Below, in pieces: positions 16,937-25,055 of a DNA stretch of 64,000 bases. The stretch lies in the NCBI GenBank assembly GCA_947502885.1, contig CANNBP010000001.1, positions 124,001 through 188,000 of the forward strand. Reading direction: 5' to 3'. How positions within the stretch are numbered: position 1 is the stretch's first letter; each line of letters begins with the position of its first letter. This stretch comes from an uncultured Aquimarina sp. (lineage in GTDB: Bacteria > Bacteroidota > Bacteroidia > Flavobacteriales > Flavobacteriaceae). Under the pieces are notes generated by a model. It was not told the DNA's origin and searched no databases. It saw only the letters and a program-made list of their open reading frames with translations. A program made the translations under genes and the position numbers.

Positions 16937-17648
16937 AATTTATTTTTAGTGTATAGTCAATTTTTGGGGTTGGTGGATTGGGAGTTTCGAGTATAGGAAA
17001 TCCTTTTATAAAGAGCCAAAAGATTAAAAATAGTTGATTAAGAGCTAAAGGGATAAATAACATCATTTCGGTATCGAATGTAATCATGCTGAAAATAGAT
17101 AATATTAATGCAACAATCATTAATAGAACAGAAACAAGACCCCAAATTGAAATAAATCGGGGTAGTAATTTTGAATGGAAGAAAGCACTATAAAGAGCAA
17201 AAAGAGTAGCGCCCGAAATTAATAATACCAAATAATGAGTCCATCCTCGAATTGCATAAAACACGGTTCCAAGATTTTTTAAATTATTAGATGTATCTAT
17301 TGCATTGGATTGGACATATTCTTGACTTACAGATAGTAAAGAAAATATCCCAATTAAATCTATAAGTATAATAGTAAAATTGACGATCGAAAATCCAAAA
17401 TATAGAAATGCCAAAGTGCTATTATATGGTTTGAATAAGGGAAGAAGTTTTACCGCAATCAAAACGCTAATTATCCCGCTAAGTATACTTATACCTCCTC
17501 CTATAGTTAATTGTGTAGAATGGGTTGAGACATTAGTCAGGTAATCTGAGCTAAATGTTATAGGACCTATTAAAAATTGATTTAATAATACTCCTATAAT
17601 AAACTGAATCAGGAATAGGATCCCAATAATTATTGCTGTTTTTTTCAT
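16935..17648 (-). CDS. DUF4386 integral membrane protein
   Basis: The 237-residue product is strongly hydrophobic, with about six membrane helices (for example 4-26, 51-71, 82-107, 134-156, 163-190 and 200-217). The opening KKTAIIIGILFLIQFIIGV and the central FLYFGFSIVNFTIILIDLIG resemble the DUF4386 family of unknown function. The IRGWTHYLVLLISG segment also fits that family. It is an inner membrane protein with no catalytic motif that I recognise. It is transcribed alone; the next gene on the strand starts about 110 nt upstream. Its stop codon lies inside the terminator of the convergent lyase gene. Confidence 0.78.
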   Translation of the reverse strand: MKKTAIIIGILFLIQFIIGVLLNQFLIGPITFSSDYLTNVSTHSTQLTIGGGISILSGIISVLIAVKLLPLFKPYNSTLAFLYFGFSIVNFTIILIDLIGIFSLLSVSQEYVQSNAIDTSNNLKNLGTVFYAIRGWTHYLVLLISGATLFALYSAFFHSKLLPRFISIWGLVSVLLMIVALILSIFSMITFDTEMMLFIPLALNQLFLIFWLFIKGFPILETPNPPTPKIDYTLKIN

Positions 17649-17757
17649 TAATGTGATTTTTGATTGATGTTGCTTAACCTTGTTATTTTATTAGACGTTA
17701 ATAAATTATAAATGGTTGCCTGATCAAAAAAACTATTAATGATGTACGAACTTTGTA

Positions 17758-18180
17758 TTATTTTATTACTCTTTTTGCAGTAAATGTTTTAAATAAAATA
17801 CTTTTATACGCTCTGATATAACAAATATTGATATCATCACTATCGATCCATACTTTCACAATATAGCTTTTACCGCTATCTGCGTTATAAATAGTGCCTC
17901 CTGATAACACACCGTCTTTGTAACTTAAATTATCTAAGATATCCATACCAACTAAAGGTCTACCTTGAAGTTCTTTAATAGGGTTTTTATTATCTAAACC
18001 ATTAAAATTTGATAGCGGGTGTTCGGCACGCTTATCTATTTTTCCAAAGAATTTATTCCCATTTTGGTAGATTTCTATGATAGATCCTCCTTCGATTTGC
18101 CATTTCCCTATGTATGTTTCGGGGCTAATTGGTGAGTTTACAAAAAGAAAAGACAGGGTAATAATTAAAAAGAATTTCAT
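17758..18180 (-). CDS. DUF2147 periplasmic protein
   Basis: The 140-residue product has a signal peptide (about 1-17, FLIITLSFLFVNSPIS) and then a single DUF2147-like beta-rich domain. Signature stretches are YIGKWQIEGGSIIEIYQNG, LQGRPLVGMDIL and GGTIYNADSGKSY, ending with IRAYKSILFKTFTAKRV. The family is periplasmic or outer-membrane associated and often calycin-like; its function is not known. A typical family member reads GxW at the start of the domain, and here that is GKW (24-26). It appears monocistronic, with a separate SDR unit upstream behind a strong terminator. Confidence 0.85.
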   Translation of the reverse strand: MKFFLIITLSFLFVNSPISPETYIGKWQIEGGSIIEIYQNGNKFFGKIDKRAEHPLSNFNGLDNKNPIKELQGRPLVGMDILDNLSYKDGVLSGGTIYNADSGKSYIVKVWIDSDDINICYIRAYKSILFKTFTAKRVIK

Positions 18181-18296
18181 TCATGTAAATTAATCAAATA
18201 TATGAGATCAGTAAAAAAATAATGAATAAAATACCTTTTTGTTAGTGTAAGCACTTGTAGTTTAGTGTTTTATGTGTTGGTTTTTGAATGTTGAAA

Positions 18297-18347
18297 AATC
18301 AATACCCTCTTTTAAATTAACCGTTAATTTAAAAGAGGGTATTGATT
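18297..18347. terminator. Unusually long palindromic terminator downstream of the SDR gene
   Basis: Arms 18297-18321 and 18323-18347 are perfect complements (25 bp) around a single central base. The core is ACCCTCTTTTAAATTAAC. A minus-strand T run follows the palindrome, and it lies 25 nt past the SDR stop. In RNA the loop would open to several bases. Confidence 0.8.
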
Positions 18348-18372
18348 AAGATATATTAATCAAATTATAATA

Positions 18373-19122
18373 TCAAATTTGACTTAATCCACCATCTACT
18401 TCTAATTCGACACCATTGATATATGAAGCATCATCTGAGGCTAGAAATAATGCCGATTTGGCAACTTCTTCAGCTGTCCCGAAACGTGCTAGTGGTACTT
18501 GTGCCGCAAAACCTTTACCCATTTCTTCAATTACATCTTGCGCTAAATTCATTTTATCATAAATTGGTGTTTCAATTGGGCCTGGAGCTATTGAATTAAC
18601 ACGTATTTTTCGTGATTTCACTTCAGAAGTTAAAACTCTTTGATAGGCTCTAAGAGCTCCCTTGGTAGCAGAGTATACACCTAAACCATCAAACCCTTTT
18701 TGAGACACAATTGAATTCGTAAATACTATTGTACCACCATCATTTATATGAGGAAGGGCTTCTTTTGTAGCGAGTATCGGCCCTTTTACATTGGTATCAA
18801 AAACGGTAGTATAGTGTTCTTCGGTGATCTCATGAGTGGGGGATAGCGGTGCTATGCCAGCATTAAGGAATAAAATATCAATTTTGCCAAAAGCGTTTGT
18901 AGCTTCTTCTATTAATCGTTTGTTGTCTTTTGCTATGGATACATCGGCTTTAACGGTTATATACTCACCTTCTAAGGAGGATGCTACTTCATCAAGTGCT
19001 TCTTGGCGACGACCCGCAAGAACCACTTTGGCTCCTTCTTTTAAGTATAGTTTTGCGGTAGCCAAGCCAATTCCGCTATTAGCACCTGTGATTACGGCAA
19101 CTTTATTCTGTAACTTTTTCAT
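18373..19122 (-). CDS. Short-chain dehydrogenase/reductase (classical SDR)
   Basis: The 249-residue Rossmann-fold oxidoreductase has the cofactor motif TGANSGIG (12-19), AGRR at 36-39 (a basic pair after beta-2 that favours NADP(H)), NAG (87-89), Asn111, the active-site Ser137/Ser140 region, Tyr150 and Lys154 (YSATK). The ending (SDDASYINGVELEVDGGLSQI) is typical of glucose dehydrogenase-like SDRs. The substrate is unknown. It lies 61 nt downstream of a TetR-family gene on the same strand. An operator-like site at 19151-19166, nearly identical to one before the TetR gene, sits just before its start. The likely logic is a ligand-induced reductase under its own repressor. Confidence 0.92.
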   Translation of the reverse strand: MKKLQNKVAVITGANSGIGLATAKLYLKEGAKVVLAGRRQEALDEVASSLEGEYITVKADVSIAKDNKRLIEEATNAFGKIDILFLNAGIAPLSPTHEITEEHYTTVFDTNVKGPILATKEALPHINDGGTIVFTNSIVSQKGFDGLGVYSATKGALRAYQRVLTSEVKSRKIRVNSIAPGPIETPIYDKMNLAQDVIEEMGKGFAAQVPLARFGTAEEVAKSALFLASDDASYINGVELEVDGGLSQI

Positions 19123-19150
19123 TTTGTTATATTTAGGTTAAAAATTTATT

Positions 19151-19166
19151 TGGAATGATCGTTTCA
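19151..19166. promoter_or_regulatory. Candidate TetR operator upstream of the SDR gene
   Basis: TGGAATGATCGTTTCA is an imperfect dyad (12 of 16 positions symmetric), 28 nt before the SDR start codon. The same 16-mer, with one mismatch, occurs upstream of the TetR gene at 19772-19787. Confidence 0.6.
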
Positions 19167-19183
19167 TTATAGGTTAAAAAAAT

Positions 19184-19765
19184 TTAATTCAAAACTTGTG
19201 TTATAGTGTTAATCAAAGCCTTAAGATCTTCTTTGTTTTTGTTTAAAATACCTGTCATTTGCAAACCCTGTATAGAAGTAAATAAGTATAACGCATATTG
19301 GTTTGCCGTTTGTTTTTCATTAAATACTTTTTCCATTTGGCCTTTACTTACAATATCTTCCAATACAGCAATCATTCTTTCCTGATGCTTTTCCATAAAA
19401 GAAGTAATCAAAGGTTCTTGATTAGTCATTTCAGATTTACAATTTACAATTAGACAACCTTTTCGATCATCATCATTTAAGATTCTATAGAGATGTATAT
19501 CAAAAATTGCCTTAATAGCTTCATTGGCGTTATATGATTGAGAGAGTCCTTGATTAAAGTCTGTTGTATTGATTTGTTGATAGTAAGCCAAGACCTCAAT
19601 AAACATATTTAATTTGTTGCCAAAAGAATTATAGATACTGGACCTATTAAGCGAAGTTGCATCAACCAAATCTTGCATAGACGTGCCATTATACCCTTTT
19701 TGGTGAAAAACTTGGGTAGCACGTTCTAAAACTTGGTTTCTATCAAAGGTTTCTGTCTTTGGCAT
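19184..19765 (-). CDS. TetR/AcrR-family transcriptional regulator
   Basis: The 193-residue product has an N-terminal TetR DNA-binding domain (about 8-54): RNQVLERATQVFHQKGYNG, TSMQDLVDATSLNRSSIYN and FGNKLNMFIEVL. The C-terminal ligand domain (about 75-190) resembles the TetR_C subgroup with GCLIVNCKSEMT. Family members are usually repressors released by a small ligand. It precedes the SDR gene by 61 nt on the same strand. Both genes have a matching 16-bp dyad directly upstream, so autoregulation plus control of the SDR is likely. The dyad at 19772-19787 ends 7 nt from its start codon, where bound protein would block initiation. Confidence 0.93.
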   Translation of the reverse strand: MPKTETFDRNQVLERATQVFHQKGYNGTSMQDLVDATSLNRSSIYNSFGNKLNMFIEVLAYYQQINTTDFNQGLSQSYNANEAIKAIFDIHLYRILNDDDRKGCLIVNCKSEMTNQEPLITSFMEKHQERMIAVLEDIVSKGQMEKVFNEKQTANQYALYLFTSIQGLQMTGILNKNKEDLKALINTITQVLN

Positions 19766-19771
19766 TTTATA

Positions 19772-19787
19772 TGGAATGATTGTTTCA
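19772..19787. promoter_or_regulatory. Candidate TetR operator upstream of the TetR gene
   Basis: TGGAATGATTGTTTCA matches the site at 19151-19166 in 15 of 16 positions and lies 7 nt upstream of the regulator's start codon. Two such sites, one before each gene of the pair, support an operator role. Confidence 0.6.
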
Positions 19788-19842
19788 AAATTAAAACAAA
19801 AAAAGATTACATACTGTTATTAAAATCATAAAGTTCTAAGCT

Positions 19843-20370
19843 TTATATATTCAACTTCATCATTACATCTTTTTGAACACTTGTTCCTAAAATAAATGGA
19901 TGTACATCAAATGCTTTAAAACCGTTCCTTTCATAGAATTTAATTGCTCTGGTGTTTTCTTCCCATACACCGAGCCATATATAGTTGAGTTTTTTACTTT
20001 GGGCAAGTGTTAAGGCTTTTTTAAAGAGTTGTAACCCAATTTTCTTTCCTTGCAATGCTTTTATGACATAGATTCGTTCAATTTCAAGGGAATTACCTTT
20101 TATTTTCTCTGTTTGGGCATTTCCGTAATTTACTTTTAAATATCCAACAATTTGAGAACTTATTTTAGCAAAATAAAACTCAGAATTTGGGTCCTCTAAT
20201 TCTCTATTTATTTGCTTTAAAGTAAATTTTTTATTTAAATAATCTTGAATATCTTTTTCTGAATTAATTGGCGGACCAAAAGAGTTATAAAATGTTTCAC
20301 GCCCAATATCTAATAATTTCTGATCTTCTTTTAGTTCTACAGGTATGATATGTAGTTCTTTGTCGCTCAA
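19843..20370 (-). CDS. GNAT-family N-acetyltransferase
   Basis: The 175-residue enzyme shows the GNAT fold: IGRETFYNSFGPPINSEKDI near the N-terminus, FYFAKISSQIVGYLKV (strands beta-2 to beta-4), LEIERIYVIKALQGKKIG (acetyl-CoA-binding turn QGKKIG) and the late IWLGVWEENTRAIKFYERNGF. The NTRAIKFYERNGF signature and the FYNSFGPPN-like opening resemble PaiA-type spermidine/spermine acetyltransferases, though the acceptor is not proved by this. It is cytoplasmic. It lies 10 nt downstream of the NlpC/P60 gene and is probably co-transcribed with it. Confidence 0.88.
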   Translation of the reverse strand: MSDKELHIIPVELKEDQKLLDIGRETFYNSFGPPINSEKDIQDYLNKKFTLKQINRELEDPNSEFYFAKISSQIVGYLKVNYGNAQTEKIKGNSLEIERIYVIKALQGKKIGLQLFKKALTLAQSKKLNYIWLGVWEENTRAIKFYERNGFKAFDVHPFILGTSVQKDVMMKLNI

Positions 20371-20380
20371 ATAACTCGTT

Positions 20381-21130
20381 TTAGATTATTTTTTTTATTA
20401 CTCTTAATTTATGGGTATGTAATCGTTTTTCTGTGTTGTAAATACCAGTATGATCTATTCTATCTATGCGAACTTTACCATGAGCATGCATAATATAATT
20501 ATCTTTCATCATGATACCTACATGAGTAATTCTTCCTTCTTCATTATCAAAAAAAGCAAGATCCCCAGGTTCACTTTCTTCGATAAAACTAAGTGGTTCT
20601 CCTTGAGTTGCTTGTTGAGATGCATCTCTTAGGATAGGATAACCATTAAGTTTGTATACCATTTGTGTAAAACCGCTACAGTCAATACCAAAAATTGTTC
20701 TTCCTCCCCATAAATAAGGAGCATTAAGAAAGTGATATGCTGTATTTACTAAATTATTCTTTTCTTGCTTTCCTACTATTTTAGAGCCCTCATAGTGATG
20801 TTTAAAAAGATCTAACGCATTTAAAGAAGTTCCTAGTGAAACGGTCATTAATTGATTGTCTTCACAACTTACAAACTCTACTAGATCTCCAACCAAATTA
20901 CCGGGTAGTTCATCAAAACTCTTGTATTGTTCTTCGGTAATCTTTATGAATTGCTTATTATCTATCCAACATTCATATTTGTCAAATGCTAAACGTATTC
21001 TACTCCATTTTTTACGTTGTTCTAGTATTTTAAAATGTTCGCCATATAAAATTTGAGAAACCATTTCGCTGGAATCTTGGGGTTCTAAACGTAAAGGAAC
21101 AATGCTTAGATTACAGATGCCGTATTGCAT
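20381..21130 (-). CDS. NlpC/P60-family (C40) cysteine peptidase with bacterial SH3 domains
   Basis: The 249-residue protein has N-terminal SH3-like domains (about 1-115) and a C-terminal NlpC/P60 catalytic domain (about 125-249). The catalytic residues are Cys151 in FGIDCSGFTQM, His203 in RITHVGIMM and His215 in IMHAHGKVRID. The family cleaves gamma-D-glutamyl bonds in peptidoglycan peptides. No signal peptide is visible, as in YkfC-like enzymes that recycle cell wall peptides in the cytoplasm; that comparison is inference. It is followed after 10 nt by a GNAT gene and preceded after 86 nt by a thiolase gene on the same strand. Confidence 0.9.
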   Translation of the reverse strand: MQYGICNLSIVPLRLEPQDSSEMVSQILYGEHFKILEQRKKWSRIRLAFDKYECWIDNKQFIKITEEQYKSFDELPGNLVGDLVEFVSCEDNQLMTVSLGTSLNALDLFKHHYEGSKIVGKQEKNNLVNTAYHFLNAPYLWGGRTIFGIDCSGFTQMVYKLNGYPILRDASQQATQGEPLSFIEESEPGDLAFFDNEEGRITHVGIMMKDNYIMHAHGKVRIDRIDHTGIYNTEKRLHTHKLRVIKKII

Positions 21131-21216
21131 GAATTAAGTATAAAAACTAGAGAAATTAAATCACTAGCAGTTAAAAATTAAGTAGTTAAAAGCTCTATTT
21201 TAAAAGTGTGCAATAT

Positions 21217-22395
21217 TTACAATCGCTCGATAACCATAGCTGATGCACCACCACCACCATTGCATATTGCGGCTGCACCAATTTTGGCATTATTTTGTTC
21301 TAGTACATTGATTAAAGTAATTAGTATACGAACTCCAGAGCAACCAAGAGGATGTCCAAGAGAAACAGCACCTCCGTTTACATTGGTATTAGCGTCTGTA
21401 AGCCCAAGTATTTTTAAATTAGCTAGTCCAACAACAGAAAAAGCTTCATTAAATTCAAAGAAATCTACCTCATTAATCGAAATCCCAGATTTATCTAATG
21501 CTTTTGGTAATGCTTTTGCTGGTGCGGTTGTAAACCATTTTGGTTCTTGTGCGGCATCGGCATAACTTTTAATCTTAACAAGTGGTTTTAGGCCTAGTTC
21601 TTTTGCTTTTTCTGCACTCATCATAATAACGGCTCCAGCACCATCATTTATAGTAGACGCATTTGCTGCAGTTACAGTTCCATCTTTAGAAAAAGCAGGG
21701 CGTAATGCAGGTATTTTTTCCATCTTTACGTTCTTGTATTCTTCGTCTTCAGTAACCATAATTGGTTCACCACGACGTTGTGGTACAGGTACAGGTACAA
21801 CCTCATTCGCAAATTTACCTTGAGCCCAGGCATTTGCAGAACGTTCATATGACTGTATTGCAAAAGCATCTTGATCTTCTCTACTAAAATCATGCTCTCT
21901 AGCACAAAGATCAGCACAAGTCCCCATAGCATTTTGATCATATGCATCAACTAATCCATCTTTTTGCATGCCGTCTTCTAAAGTTTGAGGGCCAAATTTA
22001 TGTCCCGCTCTGATTCGCATATAATGAGGGATTAAACTCATATTTTCCATACCACCCGCAACGACTATATCTGCATCACCTAGAGCAATAGTCTGAGCTG
22101 CATGAATTACAGATTTCATTCCACTAGCACATACTTTATTAACTGTTGTACATGGCACTGAGTCGCTAATACCTGCACCCAAAGCTGCCTGTCTTGCAGG
22201 AGCCTGGCCATTTCCAGCCTGAACCACGTTACCCATAAATACTTCTTGTATAAGTGAGGGATCTAAATTAATTTTATCTAAAGCTCCTTTAATTGCTATA
22301 GCCCCTAATTGGGTAGCAGGAATTGAAGATAAACTTCCCATAAAACTTCCTATTGGTGTACGTGCTGCGGATACGATTACGACTTCTTTACTCAT
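21217..22395 (-). CDS. Acetyl-CoA C-acyltransferase (thiolase)
   Basis: The 392-residue thiolase keeps all catalytic residues: nucleophile Cys89 in NKVCASGMKSV, the NEAF loop in FFEFNEAFSVVGLANL, His348 in SLGHPLGCSG, and Cys378 in AAICNGGGGAS. It catalyses reversible Claisen condensation of two acyl-CoAs, as in acetoacetyl-CoA formation or the last step of beta-oxidation. Length and motifs fit the AtoB/PhaA type of acetyl-CoA C-acetyltransferase. It is cytoplasmic and tetrameric by family. No other beta-oxidation gene is adjacent, so direction and chain length are not fixed by context. It heads the run of minus-strand genes ending in the GNAT gene. Confidence 0.94.
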   Translation of the reverse strand: MSKEVVIVSAARTPIGSFMGSLSSIPATQLGAIAIKGALDKINLDPSLIQEVFMGNVVQAGNGQAPARQAALGAGISDSVPCTTVNKVCASGMKSVIHAAQTIALGDADIVVAGGMENMSLIPHYMRIRAGHKFGPQTLEDGMQKDGLVDAYDQNAMGTCADLCAREHDFSREDQDAFAIQSYERSANAWAQGKFANEVVPVPVPQRRGEPIMVTEDEEYKNVKMEKIPALRPAFSKDGTVTAANASTINDGAGAVIMMSAEKAKELGLKPLVKIKSYADAAQEPKWFTTAPAKALPKALDKSGISINEVDFFEFNEAFSVVGLANLKILGLTDANTNVNGGAVSLGHPLGCSGVRILITLINVLEQNNAKIGAAAICNGGGGASAMVIERL

Positions 22396-22696
22396 TCTAG
22401 TGTTTTTAAATTTTGTTGTGGTTGTGCGAATTTAATGATTTTTAAAGGATCTTCATAGTGAAGTTACTAACAAGAGATGAATTACACTTCAGAATATATA
22501 AAACGATTATTTGTTAAAATAATGTTCAAAAATTACTGTTTTGAACTTTTTTGTTATCTAATGATAACAATATGTAAGATAATCTGTGATATTACATCGC
22601 TTAGTTATAGTTTAGTATTAATAATAGCATTTTTGATCTAATAATCAAGTTACTAACTAGGTGACTTATTTTTAGTATTTTTGACTAATTTATAGA
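22396..22696. other. Divergent intergenic region with two perfect dyads
   Basis: These 301 bases between the thiolase and HD-phosphohydrolase genes hold no gene. They contain GTTCAAAA-N7-TTTTGAAC (22524-22546), followed by a T run, and TTGTTATC-N4-GATAACAA (22551-22570). The first could be a weak terminator or an operator. The second is operator-like. A TAnnTTTG box lies at 22676. Confidence 0.5.
22676..22683 (+). promoter_or_regulatory. Candidate -7 promoter box (TATTTTTG) of the 7TM-HD gene
   Basis: An exact TAnnTTTG match lies only 13 nt before the start codon, which implies a very short leader. No -33 box is found at proper spacing. Confidence 0.25.
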
Positions 22697-24751
22697 ATGT
22701 TATTTGTGAAAAGTTTTTTAAACAGATTTTATAATAGACAATCCTTATTTTATAGGATTTTTCTTTTTATAAGTACTACTGCACTTATTGTTTATTTGTT
22801 TCCAAAAGGTGGGGTGTTTAAGTATGAATTTACCAAAGGAAAACCTTGGCAATATGAGAATTTGTACGCGCCATTTGATTTTGCTATTGCAAAAACAGAT
22901 TTAGAAATACAGAATGAAAAAAATCAGATTCGAGATAAGGTAATTCCATATTTTGAGTATGATACAATTATAGCAAATACGGCCAAAGAATCTTATGACC
23001 GCCTTTTTTCTAATTATTTAACAGACTTAAGTGAAAGTAATGTTAATGATCAAGCTAAACTTTTTGGAAGAATATTATTAAATGATATCTATAGATATGG
23101 GGTTTTACAAGAGATATACTCCTATAATTCCAACAGACAATTGTTTTTAAATAAAGGTAATGAAGCAGAAGCAATTACCTATGGGCAAATATTAACACCT
23201 AATGGTTTAACTCAAATTATAAACTCTAGGATTGATAAAAGTGAATATGTTAAGTTTAAAAGTAATTACGTAGCATTATTTTATGACTTGATTAAACCCA
23301 ACGTTAGATTAAACAAAAAATTAACCGTAAGTACTTTAGAAGCTGAATTAACAAAAGTATTGACTACCAGAGGAGGTGTTTCTAAAGGTAGCAGAATAAT
23401 TGCAAAAGGAGAAGTAGTAGAAGGAGATAAATTGCAGAAGTTAAATTCTTTGAAAGCAGAATACGAATCACAGGTTTGGAGTGATAAGAACTTTTATTGG
23501 ATTGTTTTAGGGTATTGTCTTTTGGTTTCTCTAGCATTAATGATGCTTTTATTATTTATACGAAAATATAGACCCGACATATATGAAAACAATACACAGG
23601 TAACTTTTATCTTTTTTAATGTACTTTTTATGGTGTTTATTACCACAATGGTAGTGACATACAAATCAGAGTATATATATGCCGTTCCGTTGTGTATTTT
23701 ACCATTAATTTTGAAAGCATTTTTTGATTCAAGATTAGGTTTATTTACTCATGTTATTACCGTTTTAATATTAGGTTTTGTTGTTCCGAATAGTTATGAA
23801 TATATGTTTCTGCAAATTATAGCCGGAATTGTAACTATTTTAACGATATCAGAATCTTTTAAACGGGCTAACTTATTCATCTCTGTAGGTCAAATTACAG
23901 TAATTTATATTTTGGCATATATTGCATTTCACATTATTCATGAAGGTACAATAACGAATATTGATTGGGTTACTGTGGGATTGTTTATTATTAGTGGACT
24001 AGCTACGTTAATAGTACACCCTTTGATTTATGCTTATGAAAAGATCTTTGGGTTGATATCTGATGTATCTTTATTAGAACTTAGTGATACTAATTCGGTG
24101 TTGCTAAAAGAACTATCAAATAAAGCTCCAGGAACTTTTCATCATTCACTTAATGTGGCAAATATAGCAGAAGCAGCAGCCAATGAAATAGGCGCTAATT
24201 CTATGTTGGTAAGGGTAGGGGCACTATATCATGATATTGGTAAAATGGTTAATCCAACTTATTTTACAGAAAATCAATCTGCTTCTGGTAACGCTCATGA
24301 TGTTTTATCTCCAAAAGAAAGTGCCAAAATTATTATCAATCACGTAATACACGGAATCGAAATAGCGAAAAAAAATAACTTACCAGATCGAGTTATTGAT
24401 TTTATTAGAACTCATCATGGTACAAGTACCGTATACTATTTTTATACTAAAGAAAAAGAAATTAGCGAAAGAGTTAATATTGAAGATTTTCAATACCCTG
24501 GTCCTAAGCCGTTTTCTAAAGAAACCGCTATTTTAATGATGAGCGATAGTGTAGAAGCAGCTTCAAAAAGTCTGAAAAATCCAACCAGTAGTTTAATCGA
24601 TTCTTTTGTAGAAAAAATTGTGAACAAACAAATGGAAAATGGTCAATTTTTAAATTCTAATATAACTTTTAAAGAAATACAACAAATCAAAAAAGTTTTT
24701 AAACGTAAATTGACCAATATCTATCACCTTAGAATTGAGTATCCAGAGTGA
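22697..24751 (+). CDS. 7TM-HD domain phosphohydrolase (YqfF/PgpH family)
   Basis: The 684-residue membrane protein has an N-terminal helix (about 20-38), a large extracytoplasmic 7TMR-HDED domain (about 40-265), about seven membrane helices (270-450), and a cytoplasmic HD domain. HD metal ligands are visible as FHHSLNVANIAEAAA, YHDIGKM (HD pair) and THHGTSTVYYF. PgpH, the best-known homologue, hydrolyses cyclic di-AMP to pApA, so this protein probably sets c-di-AMP levels in response to an external signal. That activity is inferred from the family. Flavobacterial members are usually the only copy. It converges on the DUF3817 gene with only 10 nt between stops. Confidence 0.93.
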   Translation: MLFVKSFLNRFYNRQSLFYRIFLFISTTALIVYLFPKGGVFKYEFTKGKPWQYENLYAPFDFAIAKTDLEIQNEKNQIRDKVIPYFEYDTIIANTAKESYDRLFSNYLTDLSESNVNDQAKLFGRILLNDIYRYGVLQEIYSYNSNRQLFLNKGNEAEAITYGQILTPNGLTQIINSRIDKSEYVKFKSNYVALFYDLIKPNVRLNKKLTVSTLEAELTKVLTTRGGVSKGSRIIAKGEVVEGDKLQKLNSLKAEYESQVWSDKNFYWIVLGYCLLVSLALMMLLLFIRKYRPDIYENNTQVTFIFFNVLFMVFITTMVVTYKSEYIYAVPLCILPLILKAFFDSRLGLFTHVITVLILGFVVPNSYEYMFLQIIAGIVTILTISESFKRANLFISVGQITVIYILAYIAFHIIHEGTITNIDWVTVGLFIISGLATLIVHPLIYAYEKIFGLISDVSLLELSDTNSVLLKELSNKAPGTFHHSLNVANIAEAAANEIGANSMLVRVGALYHDIGKMVNPTYFTENQSASGNAHDVLSPKESAKIIINHVIHGIEIAKKNNLPDRVIDFIRTHHGTSTVYYFYTKEKEISERVNIEDFQYPGPKPFSKETAILMMSDSVEAASKSLKNPTSSLIDSFVEKIVNKQMENGQFLNSNITFKEIQQIKKVFKRKLTNIYHLRIEYPE

Positions 24752-24761
24752 TATACTTATG

Positions 24762-25043
24762 TTAGTTATCTTTTGCTAAGTATTTTTTGTCCATCCAAAA
24801 GGTTCCGAAAGGAATGACCGAACATAGTAATACAATAACTAAGGTTTTTGTATTCCATTTTTTTTCTGACTTTATTAAAATTGCAAATACGATATACGCT
24901 AAAAAAAGAAACCCATGTGCCATTCCGATTACTTTATTAGGCTCTGGTGATTCGAACATGTATTTTAAAGGCATAGTTACAAAAAGAATAAGTAGGTATG
25001 AAATACCTTCTAGGTAGCTGATAATTCTAAAAGCTGGGGTCAT
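24762..25043 (-). CDS. DUF3817 small membrane protein
   Basis: The 93-residue product has three membrane helices: FRIISYLEGISYLLILFV (about 5-22), VIGMAHGFLFLAYIVFA (38-56) and TLVIVLLCSVIPFGTFWMDK (66-85). The opening with its EG, the PLKY motif, and GMAHGFLF followed by IPFGTF match the DUF3817 family, which often appears as small YdzA-like proteins. It sits in the inner membrane; function is unknown. It lies 12 nt downstream of the YbdG-like channel gene on the same strand and is probably co-transcribed with it. Confidence 0.85.
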   Translation of the reverse strand: MTPAFRIISYLEGISYLLILFVTMPLKYMFESPEPNKVIGMAHGFLFLAYIVFAILIKSEKKWNTKTLVIVLLCSVIPFGTFWMDKKYLAKDN

Positions 25044-25055
25044 ATTTAATGGGTT

